NCBI GenBank assembly: GCA_003290165.1
Contig: QNQO01000458.1
Span: 1-64,000 of the forward strand
Length of the DNA stretch: 64,000 nucleotides
Origin: Berberis thunbergii
Lineage: Eukaryota; Streptophyta; Magnoliopsida; Ranunculales; Berberidaceae
Direction of reading: 5' to 3'
The stretch's first letter is position 1; every line of letters begins with the position of its first letter. The notes below the pieces were generated by a model that searched no databases, was not told the DNA's origin, and saw nothing but the letters and a program-made list of their open reading frames with translations. Below, in pieces: positions 30,041-42,235 of the stretch. The position numbers and the translations under genes are program-made.

Positions 30041-32097
30041 AAAAAAAAATCTGATTTGTTGCGAAAATAATATAATACAAAAAAAATTAAAAAAAAAATT
30101 TTGCTGCTGCTGCAGAATTGGAACAATCCAATTTCAAACTGATAATGCAATCACAGAGAATACTGAAAGATGATATTGCAGTTTCAGCATTAATCAAGCA
30201 TTATCAAGAGAATTAGAGAAAGGGAAGACAAAGAATTCACAGGAAGGAAATATTTATTTGATTGGAATGTAAAGGTTACAATGGTCTGATAGACTAGAAT
30301 GTATTAGGCACAATTTGAGATTGCCAATCTCCTATACTTGTACAATGTGTTTACAAAAATGAATCAATGTTTTCTGTTACAGACTCCCCTACTTATATCA
30401 GTTCCTAAAAGTTCCTAATGCCTTTATAATTCTCCATAAAGCACAAGACAGCACTGCATTGATATAGCAACAATGCCACAACAGTTTTGTGTAACCATCC
30501 AGACTTCCAGACTTGCTAACTTGCTAACAGATAACCCGCCAGATTTCCAAGCTTGCTAACAGACTTGCTGACCACTTGTAGACTTGCTAACAGACCTGCT
30601 AACCAACCATAATGTAAATACAACATGAGTATACCTGCAAGAAATGCATCCAGCTCTTCTCTGGCACATCAAACACAACACCCTTCCAATCAGCTGTAAG
30701 ATAAATTTTAACCCTGCACAAGCCACACCACACTATTTTTCAGAATTATATTCAGATACCTATAGAGGCTATTAGGAACCAGATGATCTAACTCAAATAC
30801 AAAATATAATTAGTCCACTACCACACTACTTTTCAATTCAAGAACAAATCAGAAAGCCATTGTTATTAATCATTCCGTAACTAAGAATATTGCTCAAAAC
30901 AAGAAGGGGATGAATTCCATCTTTGGGTTAATACTAGCTTATACAAATCAGCAACCATTATCAATTAACTAAATGCACATTTATGATTTAACTTCCCCCT
31001 GCAATAGTAAAGGCAGAATGTTGTCAGAAGGCAAACTGATCTTAACCCCAGGCTTGGTTGGCTGGTTGTTGCCATAGCCAATCATATTACACTTACAGTT
31101 CACATGAGTCGTTTATTAGTATATGATACTAAAAGACAACCAATGTACAACTTTAAATTCTCTTTTCATTCCTTTGCCACAAACAATCAGACATATTCTG
31201 AGAATATCTTAATACACCATTGGGTGTCTGGATATAAATTTTAAGAAGTACAATTTTTCAAAAATAAAATGGGAAGTAAGATTTGGAAATGACAAAGAAC
31301 AACTCTTACAGGTCTCTAAGAGTCTGATCCAATGCCTTTTCATGGTTTCTCTGCTATACAATTAGATCTTCTGCACCCAATTCACTTGAGAAGAAGTCTC
31401 TGTACTATAGCTAATGTACCGCAGATCACCTGAATATATAGACCATAACCATAAACATAATAAAGTTAGCCATACACAAAAGAAACTAATGTCTTTTGAA
31501 AATAAAAATCATCTAATTAAGAATTAATATGCTGATAAACCATAGTAAAATAAAAATAAAAAAACAATAACAAGTTTTAAGAACAACTCTCAGCCCTTCA
31601 CTTGAAACATGGCTAAAATTCCAACGAAAAATAGGGAGAGAGAAAATATGATCACACTCCCACAAGACTTCACGAGGGAGACCCCAAGGAAGGGGATCTT
31701 AAAATGAGATTCAGAATACCCGAACCTAACATACAACAAAAAAACTCATTCCTTTCCCAAAAAAAACTGTACAGATATGTAAAATCTTGGGAAGACCACT
31801 TCTTGGTATACCACCACCTTCATCAGAGATCTGTGGTACAAGAAAGTTGAGTTTTTTCTGAACTAACTCGTTTACAGAGTAGAAAGAAAACTACCATATG
31901 TGTTTTGCATGTATATATGAATGTGTACGCATGTCTTGCATTTGGGTGTATACTAATACTATGCACATCTTTATTGGACAAAACTGAAATAGAACCCTAG
32001 TAATTGATCACATGGGCCATAAACAATGGCAAAGCTTAGATGCGTGTATGTAAAGTTTATTTCAACTACAATTCATCATTAAATAATCAAACACGTA
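30041..32097. other. Non-coding CACTA interior with one possible exon
   Basis: About 2 kb with no gene I recognise. A 60-base minus-strand segment at 30634-30693 is bounded by 'cttacag' and 'gtatac' and reads 'DWKGVVFDVPEKSWMHFLQ'. It looks like a real exon of an unknown host gene, given that neighbouring pieces are captured exons. Nothing else here can be supported. Confidence 0.35.
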
Positions 32098-32387
32098 CCT
32101 TTATTGTGACATCTTCTAACCCATCAGCAACTATGATTCTAACTGGAGGTGCATCTCTTTCAATATGTTCATGATGGTGTTAAGAAAATATAATGAGTTA
32201 CGAAAAAGTGAAATTAGGATCACCATAGATGTTGATATTGGGTGCGTTCCCATACTCCCGTAAACAAACAAAACGGGCATCCTCACTAGCATGATGTGCT
32301 ACATCCACAGGAGACATTTTAGTATGTATATAGCCGACGCAATCCGGTTCAGGATTTGGATCATGCAATGCCACGCGTTGCCCTGAG
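32098..32387 (-). pseudogene. PDK: Captured fragment of mitochondrial pyruvate dehydrogenase kinase
   Basis: On the minus strand an exon at 32387-32222 reads 'VALHDPNPEPDCVGYIHTKM', 'ASEDARFVCLREYGNAPNIN' and 'IYG'. A second, 32165-32098, reads 'PPVRIIVADGLEDVTIK' and ends at a GT donor. Plant PDK has 'GYIHTKMSP', 'ASEDAR.ICLREYGSAP' and 'IRIIVADG.EDVTIK' in this order, in the region leading to the ATP-binding GHKL domain. The exon between the two pieces (the 'YVP.HL..MVFELVKNSLRA' part) is missing, as are both ends of the gene. The enzyme phosphorylates and inactivates the mitochondrial PDH complex; this piece cannot make it. Changes such as V/A in the first exon suggest no selection. Confidence 0.85.
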
Positions 32388-32503
32388 TTTCAAAAAAACT
32401 TGAAGGTTCATCAAATGAATATGATATTTCTAACAAATAAAAAAGCTAACTTTTAACATTGGGCAAACAAAACCAATAAAATTAGATGGAAAAGGAAGTT
32501 ACC
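32388..32503. other. Junction between PDK and ABCB fragments
   Basis: About 110 AT-rich bases separate the two captured pieces. No coding signal is visible. The breakpoint between the two source genes must lie here. Confidence 0.4.
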
Positions 32504-32945
32504 AATCAGCATATGAATCCCGATTCTTGACATGTAAAATCTGTCGAGAAACTGGTGGATTTTGGTCAATAATTGGCTTGTGATCAATAATACAGATGAT
32601 CTTGGCAGTTGCAACTTTTGCCTTAGCAAAAGCAGCCACGCTCGGTGCTGATTGTCCTAAAGCCCTGTGGAAATAGCATGGTTTTAAAATTTGGAACCAA
32701 TTAATTCAATACAAATAAGAGATGTGTTTGGGTGCTTACAGTCCACCTATCACTAGATGACCTCCATACCAAAGTAGAAGTGCGTAGCAGCAGAAAATAG
32801 TGAAGTACGTCGACCCCAACCCCCTTTGGCCAATCCAATCTTATAACCAAGCTTTTGAGCTACTCTCAATGCAGATGAATAAGTTTGCAATGCTCTTGAT
32901 TCCCCAACATAGGAGAAAACTGTCCGAATTTGAACTATAGTCTAT
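32504..32945 (-). pseudogene. Captured fragment of an ABCB (P-glycoprotein) transporter
   Basis: The minus strand at about 32,940-32,790 reads 'TIVQIRTVFSYVGESRALQT' and 'YSSALRVAQKLGYKIGLAKG'. At about 32,670-32,515 it reads 'ALGQSAPSVAAFAKAKVATA', then 'KIICIIDHKPIIDQN'. These are the intracellular loop and the last transmembrane-to-NBD linker of the first half of plant ABCB1/ABCB19-type auxin exporters ('VGESRALQAYSSAL', 'APSMAAFAKAKVAAAKIFRI'). A one-base change near 32,830 breaks the frame after 'LAKG', and an intron separates the two blocks. The nucleotide-binding domain is absent. Confidence 0.85.
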
Positions 32946-33765
32946 ACAATTCAGATTAAAATCAGTCATGTTAGCTGATTGCCTCCCATGCTATTGAATA
33001 ACAAAACCAAGTTTTTATGAGGAGATTCCTATCAGATGGAGCAGCATTACTGGCATACCAATACCCCGCACAAAACTGGGGAAAAAATCTTGCTACTTAT
33101 GCCGAAATGAAACTAAGACAGTGACTTAAAACTCCGCCAAGATTGGTGTCGAGATGTAATTGAGTGAATAAAGTTTGAACAAAAAAAGAATTTTAAAATC
33201 AGAGCCATGATCTTTTTGCTAGACAATGATTCCTCACTAAATATTACAGAAGCGTGTAAAATATTTGAACAGATATGAATCATTAATAGTTATTATAACT
33301 TCAGCAAGATAACAAACTTAGATCTAGTTCCATGGCAAATTTCACTTTGTTACTATACTAATCTACAGCAGAGTCAATTGACTGGGTAGTGCTCATTATT
33401 TGTTTTTTTTATCAAGGTTGAGAACCCAAATTCAGGAATGCAAATAACATTCTCACTTTACAGCCATTCTTGACATAACTATGATTTTCATGGCTTCAAT
33501 TCAAACTTTCTTCAACAACAGAAATGCATACAAAAATTACAAACCTCTCGTGGGTAGGACTACACTAGTATGCACCATAAATTGAACAGGTAAGTTGTAA
33601 GCATATCAAACCAAATTGTACTCCCACTAAGGCAATCACCCTAGTGGATACAAGGAATATGCAAGCACTGATTCACAGGAATTGTAGCGCACTGATAATG
33701 GGAAGCAACATCCAGAAAATACTCACAATCATGCCAGCGAGTGAGCAAAGTAAAAATCATTGTTT
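32946..33765. other. Intron-like sequence between ABCB and clathrin fragments
   Basis: About 820 AT-rich bases with no exon I can support. It may hold intron sequence from either neighbour and the breakpoint between them. Confidence 0.35.
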
Positions 33766-36700
33766 CCGCGTCATAAAAACTTGACTCTCTTTTGACAAGC
33801 TAGACCTCTTTGATTTGTCTAGTTTTCGCAGCAGCTTCAATATACTTAAAATGAATGTCGGGATCCTCACTGTACCAGGAAAATGACCGGTGAGAATCAG
33901 GAAAAAGAAGTGAGTGTACTGGAAAAGGGGAGGGTAGTAGTTACTAAAAAAATACCTGGAGCTCAAATACGACCACAAGAAAAAATATAAACCATTATAG
34001 GATTTGAATTGCTCAAAGAGTTTTATACATGACTCAACACCCAACTGCTCAGAGTACACTTTGGCAGCCTGCAAAAAAAAATTTTCATTAGAGTTAAAAA
34101 GATAAAACTAAACCTAGTATATAAAGAAAGTAGGTAAGCGACAAGTACCTGCATGATGATCTGAAGATTTCCTCTCAAATTAACCAGCAAAAGGTCCTTC
34201 ATACATTTCAATGCCCACTCCCTGGAAAGCGTTCCAAAGAACTCTACAAGTGATTGGACAACACCCATATTTTAGAATAACATTACATGCACTATTCTCA
34301 AGCCAAAGTATGAGTATTAAACTTTACAAACCTGGGGCTCAATTGCATGAGTATTCACAATGACACGTTTAATATCCAATAACTCAGTGTAATGCTGTAA
34401 GGAGGCACACAAACAAAGAATAAACATCTTACACCATAACAAAAGGTTTTACCCGCATACAAATGTAAATCAAATACCTGAAGAGCATGGATATAAAGAC
34501 CAGCCTTTTCACAGAGCTGTGCTATTCTAGGACGGTCATAGTGACTGAAAATTCCATTGGCCAATATGGCATCAGCTACATTTGGAAATGTCACTAGATT
34601 GATCTCCAGGACCTGCATAGAAGGAAAATCATGTGTTTAATGTTGACTTAGGTTGAATGAAAGAACATACACCATAATAAATTCATTGAAAAACTATATC
34701 AACCTTTACTTGAAGAAAACCATGCTCTGGTAAATCTGGCTTCAACACATCCAAAAGAAAGGTCGTCGCTTCACGAATCAAGTTTCTCTGTGCCAGACAA
34801 CAAAAGAATACAATAATATATATAAATGATACTTATATATACGGCATGACCACAAACCCCATCGTTGGAGTTCTAGTGCATGCAGCTTACTCCACTATGG
34901 TTGCACCCAATATGAACTGAAAGTTCTAACATATTATGACGATGGTAACAAAGTTGAACCTGAAGGAAGAGGTCAGTTATTGTGTTGTAGTCCACCGGAC
35001 AACCGCCCTCCATTTGTGACATCATAAGAGCAAAATTTACAGCTCCCTGCTTGATTGAAAAAACTCATTAATTCAGAAGCAGAGCGTGTCATTCAGAAAT
35101 TAGCGGCAGGTTACCCTCACAAAAGTATGAAGTGTCAAATTCTAAATCGAAATGTCCTTTCTAAAAAGTGTCGACCGGGAAATAATGCAGGGTATACCAC
35201 TAAACATATGCCACAGCAGTAATAATTACACAACAAACTCGCTACAAGAATAGAACGATACAATGGCATATTGGCAATGCTAATGCATCATGGTTGAACA
35301 TCTAATAAAAGTTAAAACCCATTAAATGAATATAACAAATAAGCACACTAAAATTTCTGACCGTGTTTTTTGTCTGGATAGACAGGAGATGACTGGAGTT
35401 GTTTGTCTAAAAAGAATTAAGAGGTTCATGACAATCCGAGTATTTTTGGTTTCTATATCAAAGAGACAAAAGACTAACTAGAAAGAGGATGGTCCCAATT
35501 AGACGCCTTCTGAAAAGTTTACTACTACCATGAAACTACAAATAAGAGTCTGCCATGGCAGCTCTGTGTAAAGTGTAACTCATGCGTGTTTCAAGCCAAC
35601 TGTCCAACCTCAACTATGAAAAGACATAGGGATCCAATGGAAACATGAGAATAGTCCAATCAAATCCCAGAATTTCGGCAGAATTTTTCTTTGTTATTAT
35701 ATGGAAGCCTACTGATCTAGAAAATTAGAAATCTATATCAATGAATAACTACGTGAATATAGACAAATTTCAAATAAGACACAAGGTTGAAGAACTGGTT
35801 GTGAACTTAATTTACTTCTCTCAAGTCAAAGCATTCAAAAGCTAAACAGAGCTCCTGATAACTGGCTGCTTTTAGCATTTACTTGATAAACATAGAAGCA
35901 CAAGTCCATGAAATTTGAAAATGAACTAAGATTTGATGATTGTCCCAACACACCATGAATAATTTAAACACACTGTATCCTAGAATGTTGATCATGTTTA
36001 TTTAAGATGGCTTAACAGCAAAATTTACATGCATCTGACATTGCAAAATACCTGGGGATCTGATCTGAGGATTGTTTGTAGTAGAAATAGGTAATCGAGT
36101 GTATACTCAACCTGCATTTAACCAAACATCAACAAGAATAACAAATTCCATAAACAATGTCAACCAATTCCAAATTCAGAATCAACCAAAGACTGGAACA
36201 CAAAAATATAACAAGTACCTGCTTCGAGTAAATCAAAATCTTGTCAAACTCTCTTCGTTCAGCAAAAGCTGCAACAACTTTTGGAGTAGCCCTTGCCTTT
36301 ATATATATTTTCAGAGCAAGATCGTTGTCAACAGTCTACAAAACAAACAAAGATAGCGACGTTAAATTAGGAAAATAGCTCAAAGTCTGGATCAAAGTCC
36401 AGTATTGAATATTCAGATTAGAATTGTTTTGACATAACTGAAACTATAAAGCAGAATGTCATTCAATATTAGATTCCTAACCATACCTTGACAAGATCTC
36501 CGAGTTCCTCACTGCATTCAAGTTTATCCTCAGCCAACCAGTTCTCCAAAAGATTCTTTTTGTTCTGATTCACAACCAAACGAGATAATTCCAAAGACTC
36601 AAATGCATTGAGCTTTCCTTTAGTTAACAATGTCCCAAGTACTGCAACAATGGTGGAGTTTGCCTAGCTTGCACAGGAACACTCTGCAAAAGGAAAGGTA

Positions 36701-37083
36701 AATATCAAAGACCAATCAAATGCCATGCTTCTTTTCTGCTCCCAGGATATCAATACATAAGATAAGAAATGAAAGCAGTGCTTTCATTTCATAGGAAGGA
36801 AACACTACATCAAAAAAATAAAAGGTATTAACACTACATCATGCACGCTAAGAGCCCAAGTTCACAAAATATTTTGAAAAATACAAATAAGACATGGATG
36901 TTGTAACAGTGCCTGCCTTTCTTGGTTTTCATTAGATTTAGAGGGTTAATGTGACAATCAAATACCTAAAATTTTGTAACAGTGTCAGGGGTACGAAGGA
37001 TTCCTTGAGGAAAATCGGCAGCAAGCTCAGCAGCTTCCTTATATTTGGTTTGAGAGAACAACTCCTAAAATCTTTGAACAACC
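33766..37083 (-). pseudogene. CHC: Captured multi-exon fragment of clathrin heavy chain
   Basis: Eleven exons can be read in order on the minus strand. Examples are '[17 protein letters not shown]' (37.0 kb), '[20 protein letters not shown]' (36.6 kb), '[20 protein letters not shown]' (36.3 kb), 'YLFLLQTILRSDPQ' (36.1 kb), '[16 protein letters not shown]' (35.0 kb), '[20 protein letters not shown]' (34.75 kb), '[20 protein letters not shown]' (34.55 kb), '[12 protein letters not shown]' (34.35 kb), '[20 protein letters not shown]' (34.2 kb) and '[19 protein letters not shown]' (34.0 kb). This is the end of the terminal/linker domain and the start of the leg helices, about 330 of 1,700 residues. 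Splice sites and introns are kept, so it was copied from genomic DNA. A stop in the first exon (QRF then TAG) and losses such as 'VAVLGTLL' for 'LLQYFGTLL' readings show decay. The native protein coats endocytic vesicles. Confidence 0.93.
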
Positions 37084-37789
37084 TGAGACATAGAAGTTAA
37101 GTCAATAACACTTGTATGATGCCAAAAGGAACACCTGCACTTGCATTTTGCACTTCGAAAAAGTAACTCATGATGCCAAAAACACTTTGTAATGAAAATA
37201 TGGCCTTATTTTCTCCAATATTATAATGTTCCTTTATTTTTTTGACATTTCTTTGATGCTTTCATAATGACTTAACATTCTTCAATACCTACTGATGGAA
37301 GAATGTTAGGCACACACACTGCAGTAGGACAAGAAAAAAAAAATTATTGAACAAAAACAAACTGCTGAAAAATGGACAGGTTGTGTGAGCTACTTAAGAT
37401 CATAAACAAGCCAGATGGCTAGCACGTCTTTCTTAATACCATAAACACACCATGGTAAATTAGAGACACACTGCGACACGTGGGGGTTATAAGACAACGC
37501 TTGATACAACTTAATCAAGAAGCAAACAGAAGAATGGAATAATGAAGGAGTTCTTTCAATAACAAGAGTATAAAATATTCCAATAATTATCTTTTTGTTC
37601 TTTCAAATGTACCTAATAAGTTGGATAACTATTCACTAAAGTTGGATGTCCAACAGCAACTAATAGTGAATCTTCAAATTTATTGACAGGATTTTTCAGA
37701 TTTAGGTCCAACCATTAATGTATTTCGAATGTACAAGCTATACAGTTTGGCAGCATACAAGTGCAGCTGAAACAACATAACAAAATTCA
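37084..37789. other. Non-coding stretch upstream of the clathrin fragment
   Basis: No exon of clathrin or another gene is recognisable here; it is probably captured intron plus filler. Confidence 0.3.
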
Positions 37790-37985
37790 CACAATCAGTT
37801 TTTTTCAAATTTTCATTCACAATTAAAAGAACATAAACCATCACCCTACAAGTTGCATGCATACCTCCGTTTATGTAATCAAATTCACCATATTTATGAG
37901 CTTCATCACTGATTTAAGTATGTCCAACATAGCTGATCTGCACTCAGAGTCTGTAATCATGGGGCCTAGCTGGCCTGCTCGGATA
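37790..37985 (-). repeat. Direct-repeat copy 1 flanking the LRR fragment
   Basis: Bases 37790-37985 match 39215-39408 nearly perfectly over the run from 'cattcacaattaaaagaaca' through 'catcaccctacaagttgcat', 'tccgtttatgtaatcaaatt' and 'ggggcctagctggcctgctc'. On the minus strand each copy has a possible 44-base exon, 'DEALKYGEFDYINGG', bounded by 'aaatcag' and 'gtatgc', from a gene I do not recognise. The LRR fragment lies between the copies. Confidence 0.75.
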
Positions 37986-38093
37986 GTTAACCCATAAGTG
38001 AACTAAAATGAGTTAATGATTTATCATAACCACTTAATCCATGGAATTACGAGCTTAACAGATAGGAAATAAAGAGAGAATCCCTTTAACTTA

Positions 38094-38935
38094 CAGGTGG
38101 ACAAGATTGGGTAATTTGGAAATCTCAGGTGGAATCTGTCCACTAATTGAATTGTTGTTCATGTGGCTGTAAAAAGGAAAAAAAGAAGTTAAAACATATT
38201 CCCTACATGACAGTGGTAAATTTTCTGATAAATGAAAATTTACAAATGCAAAAAAAAAAATTACTCACAAGTGTTTTGTGTTTTTCAAGTTTGCAAACGA
38301 GCTAGGTAGTGGTCCTGATATTTGGTTCTGATCTATTTGTATTTTGTTCAAGTTAGGAAGATAACCTAACTCTTCTGATAAAGCCCCTGTTAATTGGTTC
38401 CCATTCAATAGCCTGTGCATTGAACTCGAGAACACAATGAGCATTGTTGTAGAAGCAAAAGAGAAGTAAAAAAGAAAAAGACAGTTTAGCCCAAAACAAT
38501 ATATATCTCATAGTGCATTCCATATGGGGCCAAAGAAATACGTAAAGCAATTGGAAAGATGGAAAAAATATGCATGTATGAACATATGTAAAGACTATCA
38601 ACAAAGTCAACAACTTACAACAGCTCCAAAGATTTCATGTTTCCTATTTCCTTGGGTATAGTTCCACTTATTTTGTTCCACATGAAATCCCTTCCAAAAT
38701 CGAGGAGCAAATGTATAAGCACCAGTGTGAAGTTAGACAAACTATTAGTGCCTAAGCAAAATAAAAACAAATGTACAATATCCAAATTCAGAAATATTTG
38801 TTTTCACAGGGAATTTTGCCATTTAGCATCTTCTTATTTTCATATGTTCCAACTTACAAAATTTTCATGTAAGAAAATAGACCAAGCTCAGGTGATAAAG
38901 TTCCAGATAGATTCCTGTTTAAAAGTTGCTTGCAA
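38094..38935 (-). pseudogene. Captured LRR receptor-kinase ectodomain fragment
   Basis: Four minus-strand exons encode leucine-rich repeats: 'NLSGTLSPELGLFSYMKIL' (about 38,915), '[18 protein letters not shown]' (about 38,690), '[20 protein letters not shown]' then '[18 protein letters not shown]' (about 38,415-38,280), and 'MNNNSISGQIPPEISKLPN' (about 38,160-38,100). The consensus L..N.lsG.iP.e.g.l is clear. One-repeat exons and the 'MNNNSISGQIPPE' wording fit plant LRR receptor kinases of the LRR-VIII-1 type (At1g06840/At5g37450-like). Intron boundaries are visible (for example 'ttacag' near 38,094 on the complementary side). No transmembrane or kinase part is present. Confidence 0.85.
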
Positions 38936-39214
38936 AAGTGATGAGAAAAACAAATAAAGCATCGGTCAGAAATGAACTGTCGCATGGCACACCCCTAAGC
39001 TAAAACTGTTGCATGTTACAATTATGATAGCTCACAAACTACTGACCCGAATGGAAACTGGCAAGACAAAGAAGAGGAAACCAAAAAATACGTACCACAT
39101 AACCACAACATCTAATACATCGTGGTCAAAACTCAGAAGTACAATCTGTGAGATTGAGGTCTTCAATGCCAGTTTTTTTAAGCTAAAACTGAAACAGCAT
39201 AACAGAATTCACAC

Positions 39215-39408
39215 AATTAGTTTTTTCGAATTTTCACTCACAATTAAAAGAACAGAAAACATCACCCTACAAGTTGCATGCATACCTCCGTTTATGTAAT
39301 CAAATTCACCATATTTAAGAGCTTCATCACTGATTTAAGTATGTCCAACATAGATGATCTGCACTCAGAGTCTGTAATCATGGGGCCTAGCTGGCCTGCT
39401 CGGATGTC
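39215..39408 (-). repeat. Direct-repeat copy 2 flanking the LRR fragment
   Basis: This is the partner of 37790-37985, differing by a handful of bases. Together they bracket the LRR exons, about 1.4 kb apart. The pair could record a local duplication of an older captured exon followed by insertion of the LRR piece. Confidence 0.75.
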
Positions 39409-40302
39409 ATCACATAATTGGCCTCACCTCTTCTTCATGAAGTGCTCTGTAGGATCACAGTTTCATCATCAGAGACATGTAACAAAAGAGAAATGAACAA
39501 CAAAGATAAAGAGTTTGAGATGATACCTAAAGAACAATACTTGAACTAGGTTAGATGGCCACCACATGTAAGGAGAATACCTCAACCACAACTCAAAACC
39601 AGTGTGCTAACCGCGCACGCTGAAACCCGTTGCGGCCAGAAACAACACGTACAACAGACACGCTGAATCACACTCTGTTTGGATCAACATCACACTCTGT
39701 CTGCAATGCAGAGCACGCTGAAACTGCAGCGCACCCTGCCTGGGACGCGCTCTGTGCTGCAGTGTTTCCTTGGAGACAATTGACTGCCATACCTGACAGT
39801 CAGATGAAATAAATACATAAATAATTAAAATTGCAAATGTAAACTTCACAAAAAGCAGTCAAGCAATGGGAGTCTTAAATATGTATATTGATCATAAATA
39901 AACATTAAAAAGTAAATATAGTCAGAAAATTCACCATTAGACTCTTGGTTTTTGGGTGTTTTTGTGTAGAAAATAAAACTCCTGTATAAAGAAAGACATC
40001 ATAATCAATATCAAAAGCAATAGACATAAATATGAGAACAAAGCAAACTGTAGTATATGCACCATAGCAATCAAAGATGAACTAAGGTCATACCAATTGT
40101 TGCGAATGAGAATTCAAATAGAAGAAACAATGTTTCAAATGGGATGAGGCAAGCAATAGTCATTTTGTGGTTAAGTCTATAGATACTTGCACTTAAGCTT
40201 TAGCTAGTTACCTTAAAATGAACAATCATGTGCCCGTAGTGTATTTTACTCAGCTCCTCTTTTGCTGCCACCATTACATTGCTTCCAACATAGTTGTAAC
40301 TA
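39409..40302. other. Non-coding stretch before the transposase genes
   Basis: About 900 bases. An 80-codon minus-strand frame at 39607-39849 (MKFTFAILIIYVFIS start) has no recognisable product and is probably chance. Nothing else can be supported. Confidence 0.3.
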
Positions 40303-41970
40303 TCAATCATCAAGTTCCACATGATTTTTACACCATACGAAGAAATCACCAACGTCCAAATCCCCCATCATGTCTCCTTTTGGATCACTTTTGTAAAGTT
40401 TCACCCCAGTCCTAAATTTGAAGCATAAGGAAAGTCTGATCTCTGTTGCAGGGTTCAATGATCCATGACAAGCGCAAGAGAATTGATGGATAAGATCTAC
40501 AACCTCTATTGCTATCGCAATGGCATTCCTTTCCCGATCACAAACTTTGTAAGTCCTTGACACTGAATGAACATGATTGCTTGGAGAAGGAAACCTCACA
40601 ACACTTTGAGAAGATGATGGTAATGGAGATGGTGGTAATGGAGATGGAGGTAATGGAGATGGTGGTAATGGAGATGAAGGTAATGGATTTTCTGGTTGCC
40701 TTGTCGATTGTGCACGGGATGACGGTGTATCTTCAGTTCTTTGTGTCCCTCCTTGTATTCCCTCACTTGTTGATGGTCTCACATAAGTTCCACTTTCAAG
40801 TCTCTCTCATATCCATCTAACATTTTCTTCCAATCTATCATATTTTTCGCTACATTTTTTTACTTCCAATGTTTTTTCCAAAAGCAATGAACGAGTGGGA
40901 AGTGCAGCATCATACTTCCTTTTAGATACGGTGGTTCCAACACAACGAGTATGTCCCCTTGCTTCTTGGCCAAACACTTGGCTTAGAGGATCATCATCAA
41001 TAGTGAGGTCAGTGGTACCCTGGGTTGAAGATTTTTGCAAGGCAGCTTTTTTTGCTTTAACTTGTTCCTTCAAAAGAATGAAAAAATAAAATAAATCAGG
41101 ACACAAATAATATTCAAACAACTACAAAGTAAATTAAGAATTGGGTATAAAAGACATCATTGGACACATACCATATATTTTTCAGAACCATGCGTAGGTT
41201 TTCCATCCTTTCCCGTGTGACAAGCAATCCATATGTTAGTGCGTGTGACTGGTTCCCCATCAGGGTTCTTCTCAACCTATATACGTGAAAAATTAGTCTC
41301 AGCCTATATAGTTAAATGGTATATAATATTGTACTAGTAGCTAGAAACTCAATTACCATTTCATACTCTACTTCTGCAGCACTCTTTTGGCCCCATACAT
41401 ACTTTGAAGCCTTTTTGTTTTTTGCGTTTTGCGCTCTAATTGCCTTCGCTTCAGGGGTGCTCTCACAGCGAACAAACTCCTTCCAATCCTCCTTTCTTAC
41501 ACCATTTGGAACATGCTTCTCTTGTTCCTCAATGGTAGGATACTTATCCAAATAATTCTTCCTAAGATCTGCCTTGAACCTTCTATAATATTCATGCATT
41601 TTCAAATGCACACTCTTTTTCACATAATTTGGAATGTCGTATTCACGCTGCAAATAAGCCATTGAGATATAAGTTGAAAATAAAATAAGACATTATGAAA
41701 ATCAATGATGTAAAATCTCACCTTGAGGCCATTCCACACATCCTCTTTGTAGTTGTCAGTAACATGGTGCCAACCCTTGAATTTGATGGGCACAAGGGTT
41801 TCAACAAGCTTTCCAATGTTTTTATTGAAATTTCTAGCACCAGGTCCAACTGCTAAACCGTGGAGGTTGAACTGTATGGTCCGTTTAACTTCACTGTCAT
41901 CATTTGTAGATCTAGTGACATCAATGGTAGAGAGATTGCCGCAAGTACTATCCATTTCTATGAATGACAT
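40303..41970 (-). pseudogene. CACTA second protein (Transposase_24 / TNPA-like)
   Basis: The minus strand encodes in exon-like blocks: 41970-41717 'GARNFNKNIGKLVETLVPIK' with 'GWHHVTDNYKEDVWNGL'; 41662-41357 'HEYYRRFKADLRKNYLDKYP' and 'VRKEDWKEFVRCESTPEAKA'; then 'TRTNIWIACHTGKDGKP'-like text near 41,250; and 41080-40807 'TRCVGTTVSKRKYDAALP'. This is the Transposase_24 (Ptta/En/Spm) family. The C-terminal block 40782-40303 has a proline-rich repeat (PLPPSPLPPSPLPPS) from an 18-bp minisatellite. The protein would bind subterminal repeats. The gene could be near-intact: I see introns with plausible splice sites at 41,660/41,717 and 41,090/41,170 rather than obvious stops, so 'pseudogene' is a cautious call. 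Confidence 0.7.
40615..40690. repeat. 18-bp coding minisatellite (PLPPS repeats)
   Basis: The plus strand reads about five copies of 'ggtaatggagatggtggt' and close variants; on the minus strand these encode PLPPS/PSPLP repeats of the second CACTA protein. Confidence 0.75.
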
Positions 41971-42235
41971 TATAGATATTAACCATTATCAAACAAAAAG
42001 AAATAAGAATCAACTATATACACCACATTTATAGATAATTTCCTTCCACAACATATCACCACAAGTAGATTTTTATAAAGCATTGGAAAAGCCAATCTGA
42101 ATACATAGCTACAAAGTTCCCCCTTCCCAACTCAAAAGTCAAAATAAGAAACAAAGACAAAATATTTGGTCTCAACCAAAGAGGATGACTAAAATAGCAT
42201 TAGAAATGCATCAAAAAATAATGTAGCATAGTCAA

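Noticed and set aside
33766..37083. Clathrin heavy chain as a native host gene
   Set aside because: Only about 330 of 1,700 residues are present, there is a stop in the first exon, and it is enclosed by CACTA ends with a target duplication.
40509..40820. Plus-strand frame with Met-Glu-rich repeats
   Set aside because: It is the complement of the proline-rich repeat in the minus-strand CACTA protein.
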